In this document: positions 52,230 to 61,498 of the stretch, one piece after another
Numbering within the stretch: position 1 is the stretch's first letter
Layout: each line of letters starts with the position of its first letter
Assembly (NCBI RefSeq): GCF_029989365.1
Contig: NZ_JAPRAQ010000005.1
Location: forward strand, 186,001-250,000
Direction of reading: 5' to 3'
Source of the DNA: Bradyrhizobium sp. Arg816
Lineage (GTDB): Bacteria; Pseudomonadota; Alphaproteobacteria; Rhizobiales; Xanthobacteraceae
Length of the DNA: 64,000 nucleotides
The notes under the pieces: model-generated
Told to the model about the DNA's origin: nothing
What the model saw: the letters and a program-made list of their open reading frames with translations, nothing else
Database searches by the model: none
Position numbers and translations under genes: made by a program

Positions 52230-53510
52230 ATGAGTAACATGAGAAGTTCGCAGACAGAAGTTGTTGCGGCTGACAATACATGCGGAGCGCCCGTGGCGAA
52301 GCGCCTAGTTTTCCATATTGGCGGCTATGATCCAACCACGCCACCTGCCGGCGCGGAACGACGCTTTCTGCGCGAAATTGAAAGGTTCCAGCGCACCTGG
52401 ACTGTGGAAGCGATCATTAACGATTTGTGCGACAGCGCCGATCAGACCAAGTGGAAAGTTACGACCACCGGCCCCAATTGGCAGGTCGAAACCAACTACC
52501 ATTTGGTTCGATGGGACGATGTCATTGAAGGCTTTAGCCGTCGGAGCATCGGTTCACGAATTCCGCTCGGCCTCCTTGCCTTTCTGGATTTCGTTTTGGC
52601 CGGCACTCTTTGGCGTTACTTGCTGACCAACTGGCGTTACGCACTTTTCTTTCTCTATCCATTCGTCATGTTCGGACTACTCATGGCGACCGCCGTCTTG
52701 ATTGGCGTGCTTGCATTCAAAGTCACCGGATCAACTCCCGTTGCTGCTGGTGGCGGCCTCTTCGGGGTCGCAGCCGTCTTGGCGGGTCCGTGGCGCTGGC
52801 TGCACCTGGGCGACTTGTTCGACGACTGGATTTTTTCTCGCAAGTATATTCGATTCGGCCATTCGGAAATCGAGCAAAGGCTGGACAGGCTGGCCACCGA
52901 GCTCGTGGCTGCGGCGAGCAGTTCCGCCGCAGACGAAATTTTGGTCATTGGACACAGTCTTGGCGCCGTACTTGCGGTCGATCTCCTCGATCGCGCCTTG
53001 AAGCTGGACCCTGCGCTCGGTCGGACCAAAACTCCCGTCACATTCTTGAGCGTTGGATCATCCATCCTCAAGGTTGGCCTGCACCCGGAGGCAGTACGCT
53101 TTCGCGCGACGGTGGAACGTGTGGCAAATTCTCGCGCGATCTTCTGGGGCGACTATCAGGCCCTCGTCGACCCGTTGAATTTTTACAAAAGCCGGCCAAT
53201 GGCCGAAATGGGCTTGTCGACGGATAACGAAGCGACCGTCAGGGTCGTGAGATTTAGCCGAATGCTCGACGACGACATCTATCGACGCATCCGTCTCAAT
53301 TTCTTCCGCTTGCACAGCCAGTTCGTCAGTGGAAATGATAAGCGAACATCGTACGACTACTTCATGCTCATATGCGGACCTATTTCAGCCAAATCCCAGA
53401 CGCTCGCCCCGGATGGCGCCATATCGATGATCGCTGACGACGGAGGACTGATTGCGAGCGCGCCGGTGTCGGAAAGCGAACTGCTGGGAAATCCGGGCGC
53501 GGCAACCTGA
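52230..53510 (+). CDS. Membrane alpha/beta-hydrolase-like protein
   Basis: 426 residues. Strand segment RLVFHIGGYDPTTPP near the N-terminus, two transmembrane helices at ~140-185 (ALFFLYPFVMFGLLMATAVL) and the nucleophile elbow VIGHSLGAVLAVDLL (Ser ~243), as in lipase-type hydrolases. Probably an inner-membrane enzyme with a cytoplasmic hydrolase domain; substrate unknown. The next gene starts 5 bp after the stop codon, so they probably form an operon. Confidence 0.65.
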   Translation: MSNMRSSQTEVVAADNTCGAPVAKRLVFHIGGYDPTTPPAGAERRFLREIERFQRTWTVEAIINDLCDSADQTKWKVTTTGPNWQVETNYHLVRWDDVIEGFSRRSIGSRIPLGLLAFLDFVLAGTLWRYLLTNWRYALFFLYPFVMFGLLMATAVLIGVLAFKVTGSTPVAAGGGLFGVAAVLAGPWRWLHLGDLFDDWIFSRKYIRFGHSEIEQRLDRLATELVAAASSSAADEILVIGHSLGAVLAVDLLDRALKLDPALGRTKTPVTFLSVGSSILKVGLHPEAVRFRATVERVANSRAIFWGDYQALVDPLNFYKSRPMAEMGLSTDNEATVRVVRFSRMLDDDIYRRIRLNFFRLHSQFVSGNDKRTSYDYFMLICGPISAKSQTLAPDGAISMIADDGGLIASAPVSESELLGNPGAAT

Positions 53511-53515
53511 TTCAA

Positions 53516-54100
53516 ATGACGCCCACCACTTCAAAAGTCATCTTCGTTGCGTTGGCGATCGGCTGGTACCTCATACGCTATAAGTACGCGCGGCGTTCCC
53601 GCCGTGCGAGGGTTGTGCGGAGCGCTCGCGGCCCCCTGGAAACTACGCTCCTGCTCATATCTCTTTCGGGACTTGGACTTGTTCCGCTCGTCTACGTAGC
53701 GATAGGAATACCTCATTTCGCAGATCGGAGCTTTTATCCCTCGCTGGCTTGGCTGGGGTCTCTCATTGCGATTGCGGCTTTGGGCATGTTTCACCTGACT
53801 CACCGTGCACTCGGGCGGAACTGGTCGATAAGTCTCGACGTGCGAGAGAACCATGAACTCGTGACGGAAGGGGTTTACCGGAGAGTTCGACACCCGATGT
53901 ATTCGGCATTTTGGCTGTGGGCTATCGCCCAGGCATTGCTGCTGCCCAACTGGGTTGCCGGTTTCGCGGGATTGATCGGGTTTGGCATCTTGTATTTTGG
54001 TCGCGTCGCCAAGGAAGAGCGAATGATGTTGGAAACTTTTCGCGACAGCTACCGCGTCTACATGGAGCGAACCGGTAGGATTTTCCCATCAATACGCTGA
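53516..54100 (+). CDS. ICMT/PEMT-family membrane methyltransferase
   Basis: 194 residues with about five hydrophobic helices. The C-terminal signature NHELVTEGVYRRVRHPMYSA and AKEERMMLETFRDSYRVYME is that of isoprenylcysteine carboxyl methyltransferase-like proteins (S-adenosylmethionine and membrane-substrate site). Bacterial members methylate small molecules or lipids; the substrate here is unknown. It is coupled to the hydrolase-like gene upstream. Confidence 0.85.
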   Translation: MTPTTSKVIFVALAIGWYLIRYKYARRSRRARVVRSARGPLETTLLLISLSGLGLVPLVYVAIGIPHFADRSFYPSLAWLGSLIAIAALGMFHLTHRALGRNWSISLDVRENHELVTEGVYRRVRHPMYSAFWLWAIAQALLLPNWVAGFAGLIGFGILYFGRVAKEERMMLETFRDSYRVYMERTGRIFPSIR

Positions 54101-54241
54101 AAGAAAACGTGCCCCTTCTGCAACATTCGCCAAAAAAGAGATCGGGCGACTGCCCGCACGGGCGTCTATTTGTTGCGTGGGTTGAGCGTCCGGCTAGGTT
54201 CAGAATCGGTAAGGGGTAGTGGGCAACTCAGGGGAGACTTG

Positions 54242-54433
54242 ATGCTGAAATTCGTAATTGCGGGTGCTGCGTCTTTGGCTTTGGTGGGAGCGGCAGTTGC
54301 CGCGGATCTGCCTCGTCCGCAGCCCGTCGTCCAGACCGCGCCGGTTGGTAAATATCCCATCGGCAAAACTCCAGTCGGCAAATACCCGATCGGCAAGGCT
54401 CCGGCGCCGGCTCCGTTAGTCACCAAGGGATAA
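54242..54433 (+). CDS. Small secreted protein with PVGKYPIGK repeats
   Basis: 63 residues: signal peptide (MLKFVIAGAASLALVGAAVA) then a short mature peptide with tandem PVGKYPIGK units. GGGGAGA precedes ATG 54242. Secreted basic peptides of this kind are common in Bradyrhizobium; function unknown. Confidence 0.65.
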   Translation: MLKFVIAGAASLALVGAAVAADLPRPQPVVQTAPVGKYPIGKTPVGKYPIGKAPAPAPLVTKG

Positions 54434-54448
54434 TCCCGCCGATTCGAG

Positions 54449-54475
54449 CGCCTTCGGCCGTCGGGGCCGGAGGCG
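54449..54475 (+). terminator. Stem-loop after the PVGKYPIGK gene
   Basis: 11-bp stem CGCCTTCGGCC/GGCCGGAGGCG (one G-T pair), 15 bp past the stop, without a T-run. Confidence 0.55.
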
Positions 54476-54538
54476 TTCACCTCCGATAATGCGGACTAGT
54501 TATAGCTTGGGCTGTGTTGGGTCCAAGAGGGGTCGAAC

Positions 54539-55228
54539 GTGGCAAAAGCGATCTGGGAATACCGCAATCTGCAATTTATTGTCGGAGTCGCAATTTTTCT
54601 GGCTTCCGTGGGAAGCGCTAGTGCACAGCAACTCGCGGCGCGCGCTAATCTTCAGCAGAAACCGGACACTGCCCCCAAGACTTCAATCAACTCCGCTACG
54701 AAAACGGCCGCGGCTGCGCCAAGCAGCCCGCCAGCCACGTCGGATGCAAAGCCGGCCCGGGTATCTTCAGTTAAAGGACCCTACTATGTTGATTTTCGTG
54801 CCCGCACTGCTGCATCCTACGGACACGCATTTGTCTGGTACGGCAAGACGAGCCAAAGGGCGGTCGAAGTTGCGGGCCTGCATCCAGCAGGTGACACGCT
54901 GCCGTACATGTTGGGACATCTCATGTTTGTGCCTTCTGAAACGGGCGCAAGCTACGGTGACCTTGATGAGCAATATTTAACGGCCAGCTATCGAGTCTAC
55001 TTGAATGAGGCTGACGCCAAAAAGGTATTTGCTTACATCAAGCATCTTCAGGCGACCTCGCCGGTGTGGAACGCGGGAACAACCAACTGCACCAATTTCA
55101 TCGGTCGCATAGCGAGTTTTATGGGCCTGAAGGCTCCATTCCATTTGTTGAAGCCTGAAGAATACATAAACCAACTCAGAGCGCTAAACGGTGGACGTCA
55201 AACGGTGCAACTGGTTGCCGACCGGTAG
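54539..55228 (+). CDS. Secreted protein, possible papain-like/NlpC-type fold
   Basis: 229 residues from GTG 54539. Signal peptide ~1-29, a Pro/Ala/Thr/Ser-rich linker (~30-78), then a folded domain with YVDFRARTAASYGHAFVWYG (a His after a small-residue turn) and TTNCTNFIGRIASFMGLKAP (a Cys in an amphipathic helix). This Cys/His arrangement resembles NlpC/P60- or DUF4105-like thiol hydrolases, but the order is His before Cys, so the assignment is uncertain. Periplasmic; function unknown. Confidence 0.55.
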   Translation: MAKAIWEYRNLQFIVGVAIFLASVGSASAQQLAARANLQQKPDTAPKTSINSATKTAAAAPSSPPATSDAKPARVSSVKGPYYVDFRARTAASYGHAFVWYGKTSQRAVEVAGLHPAGDTLPYMLGHLMFVPSETGASYGDLDEQYLTASYRVYLNEADAKKVFAYIKHLQATSPVWNAGTTNCTNFIGRIASFMGLKAPFHLLKPEEYINQLRALNGGRQTVQLVADR

Positions 55229-55755
55229 ACCCCGGGGGTATTCATGCAGGCTCTGATAATCGACGTCGGACTGCGAGGTGCGCATTTCCCAACACCTGGA
55301 TTCGCGGATCCAGCCCTCGATCAAGTGGTAACCGCCTGCATCGTTTCCTGAATGTCGATTTGGGCGGCAGCGTCGTGGACCGGCTTCACTTGTTGACAGT
55401 TCGGCACAAAAGCGGTGTTCGGGCAGGCGGATGATGCGTACGCCGTGAATCGGGTGCTCGATCTGCCGCAGCAGGCGTGGCTAAAGTGGTTAATCGACAC
55501 TCCGCGATGTCGCTTATGGGTCAATGGCGACGGTTTGCCCGACCCCTGATGAGGTCCGGTCTTCTACTCACAGCCGGCATATTGATGAAGGGCCAGGTTG
55601 GTCGCGAAGGGCCAGAAACGGAAGTCGCCTTCGGCTCGGTTCCTCAACGGAAGGCACGGTCTGCATGCTCTGGCACGAGGGAACGTTGACGCAGATCAAG
55701 TATTCGCGGGGTTAGTCAGGGACAGTCGTTTCCCTAACAGGGAAAGGAGATTGTT
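55229..55755. other. Intergenic, no gene supported
   Basis: Contains sequence resembling the dispersed repeat family (GTCGCTTATGGGTCAATGGCG at 55508-55528) but no credible gene. Confidence 0.45.
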
Positions 55756-56025
55756 ATGAGACAAACCGGCCTGAAACGAGCTTTGTTAGTTGCCGCCGTT
55801 GTCGCATGTGGGGTTTCCGGTTCAGTTGGGTGGTCAAAAAATGACGGCCTCTCACTGTCCGTTGATAGCGCCCAAGCACGCGTGGGGCGACCATTGACCC
55901 CCGTGAGTGTCGCTGGCGTTGCACGTCGAACCACACGGCGAGCGGTAGTGGGCGGAGCGGTAGTAGGGGGAGCGGTGGTTGCTAGGCCGCGCTGCGGGTA
56001 TTACCCCTACGGACCATGCTACTAG
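55756..56025 (+). CDS. Small exported protein with Tyr/Pro C-terminus
   Basis: 89 residues. Signal-like start (KRALLVAAVVACGVSGSVGW), a Gly/Val-rich repeat (VVGGAVVGGAVVA) and a PRCGYYPYGPCY tail. GGAAAGGAGATT precedes ATG 55756. A small-protein type typical of Bradyrhizobium; function unknown. Confidence 0.75.
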   Translation: MRQTGLKRALLVAAVVACGVSGSVGWSKNDGLSLSVDSAQARVGRPLTPVSVAGVARRTTRRAVVGGAVVGGAVVARPRCGYYPYGPCY

Positions 56026-56070
56026 CCTTAGCTGGCCAAGGCTCGCGCCTTCCATGCCCGTGAATAACAA

Positions 56071-56106
56071 AAGTCCCGTGACGGGAAGTCCCCACGGGGC
56101 TTTGCT
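56071..56106 (+). terminator. Terminator after the Tyr/Pro-tail gene
   Basis: Stem AAGTCCCGTG/CACGGGGCTT (one G-T pair) followed by TTTGC, 45 bp past the stop codon. The remaining 56107-56335 gap holds no gene. Confidence 0.6.
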
Positions 56107-56335
56107 GCGACCTGCAACCGCGACAGAGGAACAGCCTCCAAACGGTCACGCGAGACCCGAACGACTGCTGTCGGTCAAAAGGCGAAGAACTCAACGTCAG
56201 CAAGTCTAGTCCGCTAAGGATGCAGCGTGCCACGTCTCGATCAATTCTTCCCTTCATGCACGCGAGCTACTGCAGGCGCTGCACCAGGACGATGAGCGGA
56301 GATGATGACCTATCGACCCACTACGCTCTAGCCAG

Positions 56336-56596
56336 CTACTTAGCTGTCCCCGTCGTAACTCCTGTCCCCGGCGTAACTCCGCGCCGCACTTGGCGCGCTT
56401 CACGGCGACCCTCGCGGCGCACTTGGCGCGCGTCACGGCGATCCTCGCGGCGCTCGCGTCGCCCCTCACGTCGATCTTGACGCCTTTCCATGCCAGCGGT
56501 CTGCGCCTCCGCGTCAGGGACCATCAGCACGGTCGGGAACGCGGCTATTGCGGTCGCCAAGCCCAAAGAAGAAAGAAGCTTCCGTCGAGAGATCAT
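56336..56596 (-). CDS. Small Arg/Glu-rich Tat/Sec-exported protein
   Basis: 86 residues: N-terminus MISRRKLLSSLGLATAIAAF with an RR pair (Tat-like) and cleavage near AEA. The mature part is a highly charged repeat RRQDRREGRRERREDRRDAR. GGGAGGCAGTC precedes the ATG. An abundant paralogue type in rhizobia; function unknown. Confidence 0.7.
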   Translation of the reverse strand: MISRRKLLSSLGLATAIAAFPTVLMVPDAEAQTAGMERRQDRREGRRERREDRRDARQVRREGRREARQVRRGVTPGTGVTTGTAK

Positions 56597-56658
56597 GACT
56601 GCCTCCCTTGCTGGATTGCCCCAAGGTCAAAAGTTTATTCGCTCTGCCCGTCCTCGGC

Positions 56659-56672
56659 TTGATCTATGTCAT
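56659..56672. promoter_or_regulatory. FixK/FNR-type box
   Basis: TTGATCTATGTCAT, one mismatch from TTGAT-N4-(A/G)TCAA. It lies 157 bp upstream of the 37-residue membrane-protein gene. Confidence 0.4.
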
Positions 56673-56828
56673 TGGACGGTTGCACAAATGTGCAGCGATA
56701 GGTCAAAAGTGCTGCTCTAGTGGCGACGTCGTTGTGTTGCAAAGGAAGAGCGAGCCGCCGACGACATCCCAAGGAACTGCTTTGGGATTGCCGAATTGAT
56801 GGGTCGGCCAAAAACGCAGGAGGTCGCC

Positions 56829-56942
56829 ATGCGCCTTCACCTGCCCCACCACAACTACTCTGTCGACTGGGTCACGCTAACCGCCGGCAGCCTGCTGTTG
56901 GTGGGTTTCGCCGCCGCCATCGCGGTCATGCTGGTCCGTTAG
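56829..56942 (+). CDS. 37-residue single-TM protein
   Basis: MRLHLPHHNYSVDWVTLTAG, then SLLLVGFAAAIAVMLVR: a short histidine-rich head and one transmembrane helix. The ribosome site AGGAGGT ends 4 bp upstream of ATG 56829, and a hairpin follows the stop. A real small membrane protein is likely; a role near microaerobic metabolism is inferred from the FixK-type boxes on either side. Confidence 0.65.
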   Translation: MRLHLPHHNYSVDWVTLTAGSLLLVGFAAAIAVMLVR

Positions 56943-56954
56943 GAACGGAGGCAG

Positions 56955-56975
56955 CCTCCGGAAAAAATCCGGAGG
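56955..56975 (+). terminator. Hairpin after the 37-residue gene
   Basis: Perfect 7-bp stem CCTCCGG/CCGGAGG with an A-rich loop, 12 bp past the stop. Confidence 0.5.
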
Positions 56976-56998
56976 GGCGTGGCCAGGTCGGCGTCACT

Positions 56999-57012
56999 TT
57001 GATCCATGTCAA
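56999..57012. promoter_or_regulatory. FixK/FNR-type box upstream of the transporter operon
   Basis: TTGATCCATGTCAA, a perfect TTGAT-N4-GTCAA palindrome, 60 bp upstream of the 57072 start. This class of site binds FixK2/FNR regulators in rhizobia under low oxygen. Confidence 0.65.
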
Positions 57013-57071
57013 AGTGAGACGATAGGTCTTCTGTGCAGGTATCCTGCTCTGAGTACATGGGGAGGCGATAG

Positions 57072-57716
57072 GTGTCCCCTTTCGCAGCACTTTTTTGCGG
57101 GTGTCTGGCTGGGATGGTCAGCGACCGTAGCCTTAGGGGCGCAGCGCACCACCTCACAAATGATGGTGGGCAGAGATCAACTCTTCTCCTCGTCGTGCTG
57201 ATGATGCTTGCCGGAGTTGGCGCTGCCTCGCCAGCAAAAGCTGATCCTGCCGCCGACAATTCTCAGTGGCACGCGTTCAATGGAACGTGGACTGCGGTTG
57301 GCAAACGACAGGACATTGGTCTAGGTGGCGATCGCCGGGCCTCGGTTGCGGACTACAGCGGATCACTGATGCTGTATGGGACCTCACGTCCTGCGCTGGG
57401 CTTCCGCGCCGAGGCTGTCGTGCTCAACGACAGCGCTACGGGTCTGATAGGAAGGGCTGTCTGGACCGACGACACAGACAACCACGTCTATAGCGAGCTT
57501 CGCGGCGAAACAACCCCGGCAGGTAACAGCATCGTTGGGACGTTTGTCGGTGGCAGCGGTCGGTACAAAGGCGCGACGGGCACCTACGAGTTCTCCTGGC
57601 GCTTCCTCCTGGAGACCGAAGATGGGATCGTGCAGGGCCAGTCGATGGGGCTCAGCGGCAAAGTCCGATTTCCGCAAACACGGAGCGAGCCCGCCCCAGG
57701 CACGTCTAAGCCATGA
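57072..57716 (+). CDS. Exported protein, possible beta-barrel (allene-oxide-cyclase-like)
   Basis: 214 residues from GTG 57072 (GGAGGC 7 nt upstream). A hydrophobic segment near ~37-53 (TLLLVVLMMLAGVGA) serves as a signal anchor or an internal signal. The mature part is beta-rich, with a C-terminal ETTPAGNSIVGTFVGGSGRY, KGATGTYEFSW, like AOC-type lipocalin-like barrels. Its stop overlaps the transporter start by 4 nt (ATGA), so the two are coupled. A ligand-binding role is plausible but unproven. Confidence 0.55.
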   Translation: MSPFAALFCGCLAGMVSDRSLRGAAHHLTNDGGQRSTLLLVVLMMLAGVGAASPAKADPAADNSQWHAFNGTWTAVGKRQDIGLGGDRRASVADYSGSLMLYGTSRPALGFRAEAVVLNDSATGLIGRAVWTDDTDNHVYSELRGETTPAGNSIVGTFVGGSGRYKGATGTYEFSWRFLLETEDGIVQGQSMGLSGKVRFPQTRSEPAPGTSKP

Positions 57717-59113
57717 CACGCCCCCTCACGACGCTGAAACAGGCGTTGCCGTTCGTGCTGGCGGTCGGCATATGGCTGACACCCGTTCCCGCCGGATTGA
57801 CCCCGCCTGCCTGGCACCTGTTTGCCGTGTTTGCATCGGCGATCGCGTCGGTGCTCATCGGCTCTTTTCCGCTGCTCCCATCCGCACTGCTCGCTGTTGC
57901 GGCGGTGGTCCTGACCGGCACCATCACTCCGGCGAAGGCTTTCGCAGGCTTTGCCAATGCCAGTGTGCTGCTAGTCGTGATTGCCTTCCTGGTCGCGATC
58001 GCTGTGGTGAAATCGGGCTTGGGGCGGCGCATCAGTCTGTTCATGGTCAGTCTGTTCGGTCGATCGTCTTTAGGGCTTGCCTACAGTATCGTCATAACGG
58101 ACGCGCTCATTGCTCCGGGGTTCCCCAGCAACACGGCGCGAGGTGGAGTTCTGTTTCCGATTGTACTGTCGGTCGCCAGCGGGTCTGGTTCGCGGCCGGA
58201 GGACCCCGAGGGTCGTAAACTGGGCGGCTACCTCATGTTCTGCGGGATGGCGAGCCTATCGATTTCGTCGGCGCTTTGGATGACCGCCACTTCCGCCAAC
58301 CCACTCGGGGTCCAGGTGGTCAGGGACTTCGGGGTGGCAATTGGCTTCGGCAAGTGGTTGGTCGTGGCCGCAGTGCCTACACTGACTGCGCTCTTGCTGC
58401 TTCCCTTGCTCGTAGCGCGCATTTTCCCGCCGGGGATCGGCCGAACACCGGAGGCACCTGTTGCGGCGCGTAAGGAACTGGCGGCGCTCGGTCCGCTCAA
58501 GCGCGATGAATGGATCACGGCTGCAATTTTTGCGTTCATGGTCCTCGGTTGGGTGTTTGCCGATGTGTTGCAGTTGAACGCGACCAGCGTCGCTTTCGCT
58601 GGCCTCGGAATGTTGATCATGTCAAATGTCCTAGGATTGAAAGACATCGCAGAACACGGAGAGGCCCTCGAAACGTTTCTGTGGCTTGCAGTACTGTTTG
58701 CCTTGAGCGGCCAGCTCAATGAACTCGGGTTCATGGGTTACGTCGGCCAGCGCCTGGCGTCCTACATAGTCGGCCTTTCATGGCACATGACCTACGTCGT
58801 ACTGATCGTACTGTACGTGCTAATTCACTACATGTTTGTCAGCCAAACTTCACAGGTGCTGGCTTTGCTCGGCGTTTTCCTTGACGTCGGCGTCCGAGGA
58901 GGCGTGCCCGCACCGCTAATGGCGTTTGCTCTGCTATTTGCGAGCAGTTACTTCTCAGTCATTACGCCCCAGGGTGGCAGCCAGAACGTCATCTTTGTAA
59001 GTAGCGGCTACCTCACACAGCCGGAACTCTATCGGCTCGGCCTGCTCGTGACACTCTGCTTCCTTGCGGTGTTCCTGATAATCGGCACTCCATGGATCCT
59101 ATTGGTCACCTGA
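57713..59113 (+). CDS. DASS/SLC13-family anion symporter
   Basis: 466 residues with 11-12 hydrophobic helices. Family signatures include FANASVLLVVIAFLVAIAVVKSGLGRRI in the first half (seen as ~78-105), SALWMTATSANPLGVQ (the SNT-type substrate/Na+ motif) and SSYFSVITPQGGSQNVIFVSSG (the second repeat). It is a sodium-coupled transporter for dicarboxylates or similar anions. Co-expressed with the exported barrel protein, and behind a FixK-type box, so it is probably induced at low oxygen. Confidence 0.88.
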   Translation: MTRPLTTLKQALPFVLAVGIWLTPVPAGLTPPAWHLFAVFASAIASVLIGSFPLLPSALLAVAAVVLTGTITPAKAFAGFANASVLLVVIAFLVAIAVVKSGLGRRISLFMVSLFGRSSLGLAYSIVITDALIAPGFPSNTARGGVLFPIVLSVASGSGSRPEDPEGRKLGGYLMFCGMASLSISSALWMTATSANPLGVQVVRDFGVAIGFGKWLVVAAVPTLTALLLLPLLVARIFPPGIGRTPEAPVAARKELAALGPLKRDEWITAAIFAFMVLGWVFADVLQLNATSVAFAGLGMLIMSNVLGLKDIAEHGEALETFLWLAVLFALSGQLNELGFMGYVGQRLASYIVGLSWHMTYVVLIVLYVLIHYMFVSQTSQVLALLGVFLDVGVRGGVPAPLMAFALLFASSYFSVITPQGGSQNVIFVSSGYLTQPELYRLGLLVTLCFLAVFLIIGTPWILLVT

Positions 59114-59191
59114 ACAGCTTACGCGGTAGCTGCTTGCAAAAAAATTTGTCGTTGTTGGGGGCCACATCTCGCAGGCATGGCCTCCCGGGCG

Positions 59192-59950
59192 CTAAAAAAG
59201 TGATCGTGTCCCCCGGCGTGGTGTAATTGGCGGCGGGTCACCGCGTTCGCCGGCAAGAGCCGGGCAGGTCAGCTGGCGATTTGCCGGGGCGCTGACGGTT
59301 GGATCATCGCTCAACGGCGCGATGGTTTCCAGTGTCATGTAGCGGGCACGCTGGACGGCCCATTCATCGTTCTGCTCGAGCAGGATCGCACCGATGAGGC
59401 GGATGATGGCATCTTCATTGGGGAAGATGCCGACCACCTCGGTGCGCCGCTTGATCTCGCCGTTGAGGCGCTCAATCGGGTTGGTCGAGTGCAGCTTGGT
59501 TCGATGCTGGGGCGGGAAGGCCATATAGGCGAGCACATCGGTCTCCGCTTCGTCGAGGAAGCCAGAGAGCTTGGGCAGCTTGGGACGGAGCTGGTCGGCG
59601 ACCTTCCGCCACTGTGCTCGTGCGGCCTCGGCATCGTCCTGGGCAAACGCGGTGGCGATGAAGGCGGAGACCACGCGCCGCCCGCTCTTGGCGGCATGCG
59701 CCAGCGCATTGCGCATGAAGTGCACGCGGCAGCGCTGCCAGCTGGCGTTGAGCACCTTGGAGACGGTGGCCTTGATGCCCTCATGGGCGTCGGAGACGAC
59801 CAGCTTGATGCCGCGCAGGCCACGGCGAGCGAGCTTGCGCAGGAAGGCCGTCCAGAACGTCTCAGCCTCCGAGGGGCCGATATTCATGCCGAGAACTTCG
59901 CGCCGGCCATCGCTGTTGAGCAGGCCGCCTCCAGCGAATTCATCGGTCCT
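59192..59950 (-). mobile_element. IS256-family transposase remnant
   Basis: The C-terminal ~250 residues of an IS256 transposase: GGGLLNSDGRREVLGMNIG, then VVSDAHEGIKATVSKV with the second catalytic Asp, then CRVHFMRNALAHA, then HSTNPIERLNGEIKRRT with the catalytic Glu. The N-terminal third with the first catalytic Asp is missing (full length is ~400), so it is inactive. No clear terminal inverted repeats were assigned. Confidence 0.85.
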
Positions 59951-60460
59951 CGTCCGGGTGGACCCATCTGTAAGGCGTGATGGTGTGTCCCACTGGTGAC
60001 TGGTAGCGCGTCGTCACACAGCGGTGGCATAGCGCTTGCTAGGTTGACGGCCGAGGTCTCCAAGATGTCGGCGTTGAGGCCTTCCGGGGGGACCGCGACA
60101 ATCCTCCGACCGCGCCGCCGAGGCCTCGCACCGAAAAAAATCTCAGCCCGTGCATGCCCGCGAAAATCCGGAGGGGCGTGTGTGTGTGTGTTCGGAGCGT
60201 TTCCGCGCTATCGTGTAGTGCTAATTTTCGAAATGAGATTCCACGGCAACAACGTGATTTGACGGCTGCTCAAATCGAAATAGAGAACACCGCGCTCCCC
60301 ACTCCGAAGCACGTGAGCCTCAATTCTCTGCCCGTCCGTTGTGTTGAGAGTGGTTGCTGTTCGCAAATGCACCAAGGAGCAGGAGACCGTCGATTACGCC
60401 GATCGCAGTGCGAACTTCCAGTGGAGCTTCGTCGGGCTTGGCGAATGTCCGCTACGGGAC
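59951..60460. other. Intergenic, no gene supported
   Basis: Contains a GTGTGTGTGTGT run at 60180-60191. No gene is seen. Confidence 0.45.
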
Positions 60461-60619
60461 TTGGCTGTGTGAAAACGCCAAGACGCTTGAGCGCGATAGA
60501 AGAAGTTATTCGTCCAAGGTCGTTTTGGGGCTCAAGCTCGCAAGCGCCTTCAACTTTGACGACGAACTGAAGAATGTAATTCTAGTTGTGTTTCGATCCT
60601 TCGCGTTTTTACACAGCCA
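60461..60619. mobile_element. MITE family 1, 159-bp copy
   Basis: Ends TGGCTGTGTGAAAACGC and GCGTTTTTACACAGCCA match the 75-bp copy at 49642. The interior (CAAGACGCTTG near the left, GTGTTTCGATC near the right) shows the short copy to be an internal deletion. Flanked by GGGAC at the left and GGGTC at the right, inside another GTCCGCT...GGGTCAAAAGCG repeat. Confidence 0.75.
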
Positions 60620-60768
60620 GGGTCAAAAGCGCCGGTCGAGGATACCGCGAACGAGGTCCGGTCTACCCCCATCAGCAGACTTGAGGGTGGCGGACCTTCC
60701 CTTCGGCTGATTTGGTTCGGTACTTGATTTCGGCAAGCAGCTTCGGCGATGTCTGTTGGCGGTCGCCC

Positions 60769-61497
60769 TTAGGCCGCTTGCGCAGGGTCTTCCTTCTCGC
60801 CGGTCGCGACGATCTTGAGCGCCCCGTCCGGCAGCGGACGCTGCAGCACCTTGGCCTCATCCCAAGGAGCGCGCATCCAGATGTCGCACTCCTCGGCCGT
60901 GGTGAGGATCACCGGCATCGCTTTCGGGTGCACGCGCTTCACCTCGACGTTCGGCTCGCAAGTCAGGAAGCCGAAGATGTCCGTGGTGACCTCGCCTTCC
61001 TTCGCCTTTCGCACGCTGGTCCAGTTTGTCCAGATGCCGGCGAAAGCGGCGAGGGGCCGAGACTCATCGAGTGCGAACCACACCGGCACCTTCTTGCCGT
61101 CGATCGTGTCGTACTCCGAGAACGACGTAAGTGGCACAAGGCAGCGATTGTCCGGCCCGAGCCACCGCTTCCAATGGCTGCTGCTGGTATTCCGGATGTT
61201 GGTCGTCCCGCTGTCCGGCTCCATCCGAAGTAATTCATTGAAGTCTACCGGTTTGCCCTTCGCTTCCAGTTTCTCGGCCCGCTTCTTCGTTGCATCCATC
61301 AGCGCCCTGGATGAGGACGGCATGCCCCACCGCGCCATGACGATCTCACGGTCGTCGGCCGCGTTCCGGACGATCGGTGCCGGATAGTCCGGGAAGATGC
61401 CGGGCATCGACGCCAGATTGCCGACGTGGCTGTTCAGCGCGCCGAACAGCTTGCGGATCGCGTCGACGTTCTTGGTCATGCTGTAGAGGTTACACAT
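60769..61497 (-). CDS. SOS response-associated peptidase (SRAP/HMCES family)
   Basis: 242 residues starting MCNLYSMT, so catalytic Cys2 is exposed after Met removal. Further signatures: [39 protein letters not shown] and the His-containing [15 protein letters not shown] proteins form a covalent crosslink with abasic sites in single-stranded DNA. ATG 61497 is chosen because Cys must be residue 2; upstream codons to 61575 are not protein-like. It sits 2 bp after the zinc-ribbon gene remnant. Confidence 0.92.
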   Translation of the reverse strand: MCNLYSMTKNVDAIRKLFGALNSHVGNLASMPGIFPDYPAPIVRNAADDREIVMARWGMPSSSRALMDATKKRAEKLEAKGKPVDFNELLRMEPDSGTTNIRNTSSSHWKRWLGPDNRCLVPLTSFSEYDTIDGKKVPVWFALDESRPLAAFAGIWTNWTSVRKAKEGEVTTDIFGFLTCEPNVEVKRVHPKAMPVILTTAEECDIWMRAPWDEAKVLQRPLPDGALKIVATGEKEDPAQAA

Positions 61498-61498
61498 C

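Noticed and set aside
53336..53350. TGATAAGC match to the repeat-site arm near 53.3 kb
   Set aside because: Only 8 bases match, inside a coding region, with no second arm at the required spacing.
59951..59999. Terminal inverted repeats of the IS256 remnant
   Set aside because: The sequences at either end of the transposase fragment do not form a convincing inverted pair by eye.
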